Shown here in pieces: positions 61,110 through 64,000 of a DNA stretch of 64,000 bases (position 1 is its first letter; each line of letters begins with the position of its first letter). A program made the translations under genes and the position numbers. The notes below the pieces were generated by a model that worked only from the letters and a program-made list of their open reading frames with translations, made no database searches and was not told the origin of the DNA. Source of the DNA: Nocardioides sp. Soil805 (GTDB taxonomy: Bacteria > Actinomycetota > Actinomycetes > Propionibacteriales > Nocardioidaceae); contig NZ_LMSU01000001.1 in NCBI RefSeq assembly GCF_001429625.1, positions 315,498 to 379,497 of the forward strand, read 5' to 3'.

Positions 61110-61996
61110 GCGAGCGGCGTACCTCGATCCTCGCCGCGCTGGCCCTGCTGGCCATGACGGCCATGTGGGGATCCACGTTCATCCTGATCAAGGACCTGCT
61201 GGACCGGGTGCCGACCCTCGACTTCCTGGCGGTGCGGTTCGCGATCGCCAGCGTCGCGATGCTGCTCGTCGCGCCGCGGGCGATCGCCCGGCTGTCCCCG
61301 ACGGTGCGCCGTCACGCGGTGGTGCTGGGCCTCGTGTACGGCGTCGCGCAGATCCTCCAGACCGGCGGGCTCGCGCACACCCCGGCCAGCGTCAGCGGCT
61401 TCATCACCGGGATGTACGTCGTGCTGACCCCGGTCCTGGCCGCGGCGATCCTGCGCACCCGGATCACGGCGATGACGTGGGCGGCCGTGGCCCTCGCGAC
61501 CGCCGGGCTCGCCGTGCTGACGCTGAGCGGCCTCAGCCTGGGGTACGGCGAGGCGGTGACCCTGGTGTCGGCCGTCCTCTACGCGCTCCACATCGTCGGG
61601 CTGGGCGCCTGGTCGACCCCGCGGGACGCCGTCGGGATGTCGATCCTGCAGATCGTCGTCATCACCGTCGTGTGCTTCGTCGCCACCGTGCCCGACGGGA
61701 TCGTGCTGCCCTCGACCGGTCGGGACTGGCTCTCGGTCGTCTACATGGCCCTCTTCGCCGGCGCCCTGGCGATGCTCGGCCAGACCTGGGCCCAGGCGCA
61801 CCTGCCACCCACGCGCACCGCGATCATCATGAGCATGGAGCCGGTCTTCGCGGCGTCCTTCGCGGTCTGGCTGGGCGGGGAGGACGTCACCGCGCGACTC
61901 GTCGTCGGCGGGCTGATGGTGCTCACCGCGATGCTGGTGGTCGAGCTCGTGCCGCGGCGCAAGGTGGAGGCCGAGGTCTCGCACATCGCCGTGTGA
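61106..61996 (+). CDS. EamA/DMT-superfamily transporter
   Basis: A 296-residue protein of ten predicted helices in two EamA halves. The first starts LLAMTAMWGSTFILIKDLLD with the typical WGS.F motif, the second AALYALHIVGLG-like at VSAVLYALHIVGLGAWS and PTRTAIIMSMEPVFAASFAV. It exports small metabolites. The GTG start overlaps the nfo stop as GTGA, so translation is coupled. Confidence 0.92.
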   Translation: MSERRTSILAALALLAMTAMWGSTFILIKDLLDRVPTLDFLAVRFAIASVAMLLVAPRAIARLSPTVRRHAVVLGLVYGVAQILQTGGLAHTPASVSGFITGMYVVLTPVLAAAILRTRITAMTWAAVALATAGLAVLTLSGLSLGYGEAVTLVSAVLYALHIVGLGAWSTPRDAVGMSILQIVVITVVCFVATVPDGIVLPSTGRDWLSVVYMALFAGALAMLGQTWAQAHLPPTRTAIIMSMEPVFAASFAVWLGGEDVTARLVVGGLMVLTAMLVVELVPRRKVEAEVSHIAV

Positions 61997-62032
61997 GCGT
62001 CGCGATCGGCGGACGGGTCGCGGACGGCACCC

Positions 62033-62038
62033 TAGGCT
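62033..62038 (+). promoter_or_regulatory. Leaderless-type -10 for zinc-ribbon protein
   Basis: TAGGCT, 6 nt before the ATG at 62045. Confidence 0.55.
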
Positions 62039-62044
62039 GGGGTC

Positions 62045-62848
62045 ATGAGCACCTGTGCACGGTGCGGCCATGAGCTCGGGGTGGGCCGCTTCTGCACCAA
62101 CTGCGGGCACCCGATCGGCCAGCCCGTCCCCGAGTCCGAGGTGCTCCCCCGTCTCGACGAGGCAACGTCCGCGACGCCCGGACCGGCCCCGCGCCCGCTG
62201 CGACCGCCGTGGTTGCTGGCCGTCGTCGGCGCGGTCCTGGCCCTGTTGCTCCTCGTCGTTCTCGTCTCCTGCCTGGGGGGCGACGAGGACGCCGCGGAGC
62301 CCGCCGGCACCCCGGGCGGCCCGTCGACCGAGGGTCCCGAGACCGCCGGTGGGCAGCGCCGGCCGGTCGACGTCGCACCCCGCGCCCGCATCGAGGCCCC
62401 GGCGCCGGCGCCGGTCACGACCGACCTCGACGGCAGCACCGTGGGATTCGCTGCGGACCAGATGGTCGACGGCGTCCCCCAGACCTCGTGGCGCGTCAGC
62501 GGGGACGCCACCGGCAGCACCATCACCTTCACGTTGCGGCGGCCCACCACACTGACCTCCGTCGGGCTGGTCAACGGCTACGCCAAGACCGTGCCCGACG
62601 GGTCGTCCCTCGTCGACTGGTACCCGCTCAACCGGCGCATCACCCGCGTCCTGTGGGTCTTCGACGACGGCTCCACGGTGGGCCACGACCTCCGCGAGGT
62701 GCGCCGGCTCCAGCGGGTGCGGATCGACCCGGTCACGACCCGGACCGTGGAGCTCCGCATCGCCACCGTGACGCCGCCCGGAGCGGGGCCCCTGGGTCGC
62801 GACTACACCGCGATCAGCGAGGTCGTCCTCTCCGGCACGCCCGCCTGA
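62045..62848 (+). CDS. Zinc-ribbon, single-helix protein with exported discoidin-like domain
   Basis: A 267-residue protein: residues 3-20 a zinc ribbon (CARCGHELGVGRFCTNC), a cytoplasmic linker, a helix (about residues 58-76), an Asp/Gly/Pro-rich stalk, then a beta-sandwich from residue 130 (FAADQMVDGVPQTSWRV...SVGLVNGYAKT...RITRVLWVFDDGS) that resembles the NADase-type glycan-binding/discoidin fold. Such proteins may bind wall glycans; the role is unknown. Confidence 0.8.
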   Translation: MSTCARCGHELGVGRFCTNCGHPIGQPVPESEVLPRLDEATSATPGPAPRPLRPPWLLAVVGAVLALLLLVVLVSCLGGDEDAAEPAGTPGGPSTEGPETAGGQRRPVDVAPRARIEAPAPAPVTTDLDGSTVGFAADQMVDGVPQTSWRVSGDATGSTITFTLRRPTTLTSVGLVNGYAKTVPDGSSLVDWYPLNRRITRVLWVFDDGSTVGHDLREVRRLQRVRIDPVTTRTVELRIATVTPPGAGPLGRDYTAISEVVLSGTPA

Positions 62849-62852
62849 GCAG

Positions 62853-62888
62853 CGCGACGGCCGGACCCCACCGGGGCCCGGCCGCGCG
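62853..62888. terminator. Large GC hairpin between convergent genes
   Basis: GGCCGG(AC)CCC and GGG(GCC)CGGCC arms, extended by outer CGCG bases, form a long imperfect stem immediately after the zinc-ribbon gene stop and before the permease stop. A shared terminator is likely. Confidence 0.6.
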
Positions 62889-62902
62889 TCGTACGACCTG
62901 CG

Positions 62903-63721
62903 TCACTTCACCTCGGAGCGCATCACCAGGGCCAGGCCCACGGCGAGCGGCGCGACCAGCCAGACGACGCTGCTGGTGCCGAGCTGGGCCCAGTACTCGC
63001 CCGTCATGGTCCCGTCGTAGAGCCGGGAGCTGGCGTAGTTGAAGTCGACCCACGGCTGGAGGTCGGCGAACCACGACTGCGCACCGGCGAGCAGCATCAG
63101 CAGGCTCGGCAGCACGAGCGAGTAGACGAAGTAGGCAACGATGGCGGCCGCCGAGCTGCGCAGCAGCACGCCCAGCATGAAGCCGACGGTCATGCCCAGC
63201 ACCTGGGCCAGCACGATGCCGGCGAACTCCGACACCGACACGTTCCACGTCGTGTCGACACCCGCGATGGCGGAGCCGACCACGTTGCCGAGCGCTCCGA
63301 CGACGAGAGCGACGAACATCGACACCACGCCGACGAGGACGGCCGAGATCGCCTTGGCGGCGATCGTGCGGCCGCGGCGCGGGATCATCGTGTACGTCGT
63401 GAGGCCGGTGCGCTGGGTGTACTCACCGGTGACCGACAGGATCGCGATCATCGGCAAGATGATCGACATCGGGATCCCGATGGCACTGGCGAAGAGCTGG
63501 AAGTCGATGTCCGCGTCGGGCGCGAAGAGGATCGCCGCCCCGGTGGCGAGCACCGAGAGGATCGCGATGCTCATCAGCATCCAGAAGCCGGCGCGGGTGT
63601 CGAACATCTTGCGCAGCTCGACGCCGACGATCCGGCCCATGCCGATCGGTGGGACCGCCCTGCGCTCGCGCGGGGCAGCCGTGGTGGGGAGGGTCGTGGG
63701 CTGGACGGTCGTGGCGGTCAT
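62903..63721 (-). CDS. ABC-2 type exporter permease
   Basis: A 272-residue membrane protein of six helices. It starts with a Thr/Pro-rich tail, then GRIVGVELRKMFDTRAGFWMLM, the usual ABC-2 permease opening, and TGEYTQRTGLTTYTMIPRRG, the conserved cytoplasmic coupling loop, quoted by its core GEYTQRTGLTTYTMIP. It would act with the ATPase that precedes it, which it overlaps as ATGA. The substrate is unknown. Confidence 0.9.
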   Translation of the reverse strand: MTATTVQPTTLPTTAAPRERRAVPPIGMGRIVGVELRKMFDTRAGFWMLMSIAILSVLATGAAILFAPDADIDFQLFASAIGIPMSIILPMIAILSVTGEYTQRTGLTTYTMIPRRGRTIAAKAISAVLVGVVSMFVALVVGALGNVVGSAIAGVDTTWNVSVSEFAGIVLAQVLGMTVGFMLGVLLRSSAAAIVAYFVYSLVLPSLLMLLAGAQSWFADLQPWVDFNYASSRLYDGTMTGEYWAQLGTSSVVWLVAPLAVGLALVMRSEVK

Positions 63722-64000
63722 GCCGCTGCTCCTTCTCGCTGGGTGTCGGAGGTGAGCTCGAGGAACATGTCCTCCAGGCCGGCGCCGTCGCCGGACCTCA
63801 GCTCGGTGAGGGGGACGCCCGCGCCGAGGGCGACGCGACCGACCAGATCGGGGGTGGCGTCCGTGCGCAGTCCGCCGTCGACGGCGCTGCAGGAGACGCC
63901 CGCGGCGGCCAGGGCCTGCCCGAGCACCTCGGCGTCGGGGGTGCGGACCAGGGTGCCGGCCCCCGCGAGCAGCTCCGCCTTGGTGCCCTGCGCGACGATC
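63718..64000 (-). CDS. ABC exporter ATP-binding protein, C-terminal part only
   Basis: The frame is open to the window edge. It carries the end of an ABC-2 exporter ATPase: IVAQGTKAELLAGAGTLVR after the Walker B/H-loop region, and the C-terminal LTELRSGDGAGLEDMFLELTSD, quoted by its core GLEDMFLELT, typical of drug/lipid exporter ATPases. Walker motifs lie beyond the window. The GTG at 63927 is internal. It is the partner of the permease. Confidence 0.88.
   Translation of the reverse strand, partial: IVAQGTKAELLAGAGTLVRTPDAEVLGQALAAAGVSCSAVDGGLRTDATPDLVGRVALGAGVPLTELRSGDGAGLEDMFLELTSDTQREGAAA

Overview
The window is very GC-rich and densely coded, with many GTG starts and ATGA or GTGA overlaps between neighbouring genes. 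It carries an actinobacterial division and cell-wall (dcw) cluster containing sepF, yggT, wag31/divIVA and a TraR-type protein with a histone-like tail, together with SAV_6107, DUF6504, DUF3040, Rv2175c and DUF222/HNH families. This points to a Gram-positive high-GC actinobacterium, most probably Nocardioidaceae (Nocardioides-like). The genus is inferred from gene content and style; no marker gene proves it.

Layout. 0-1.1 kb: end of a Lon-substrate-binding-domain protein and a YbaK-type deacylase. 1.1-9.2 kb (minus strand): DUF3352 protein, a small membrane protein, dnaE1 (replicative polymerase), DUF2332, DUF6886 and a putative molybdenum carrier. 9.2-10.9 kb: an array of four 32-bp hairpin repeats beside a broken DUF222/HNH endonuclease gene. 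10.9-34.3 kb (minus strand): one long run reading from mraZ through a 56-aa membrane protein, rsmH, ftsL, ftsI, murE, murF, mraY, murD, ftsW, murG, murC, ftsQ, ftsZ, pgeF, yggS, sepF, yggT, wag31, traR-like, lspA, rluD, a GNAT/chorismate-mutase-like fusion, a P-loop kinase and an unknown protein. It makes lipid II, builds the divisome and places the polar growth scaffold. 34.2-34.8 kb: divergent control region with five 10-bp-phased MraZ-type motifs around a promoter and a G-quadruplex-forming stretch. 34.8-39.4 kb (plus): MoxR ATPase, DUF58 protein and TgpA-type transglutaminase.

39.5-46.9 kb (minus): a DNA-damage module. A LexA-type SOS box precedes DUF6504, a SAV_6107 HEPN protein and the error-prone polymerase dnaE2, followed by a methyltransferase and dinB. 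No imuA'/imuB is present. 46.9-52.6 kb: housekeeping and metabolic genes, including a second YbaK-like protein, DUF4126, a CrtI-like FAD oxidoreductase, a SIMPL protein, metF and a polyprenyl diphosphate synthase. 52.6-55.7 kb: a looser accessory stretch with a phosphotransferase, a uridine-kinase-like protein, a GNAT and about 1 kb without convincing genes. 55.7-64 kb: barstar plus secreted ribonuclease, an Rv2175c-type DNA-binding protein, a LysM/lytic transglycosylase, a PASTA Ser/Thr kinase, endonuclease IV, an EamA transporter, a zinc-ribbon/glycan-binding-like membrane protein and part of an ABC exporter.

Regulation visible in the DNA. At least nine genes have a TAGNNT hexamer exactly 6 or 7 nt before the start codon, the pattern expected of leaderless transcripts. 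Others (mraZ, wag31, the SOS operon) have recognisable two-part promoters. No rRNA, tRNA, CRISPR array, insertion sequence or prophage was found.
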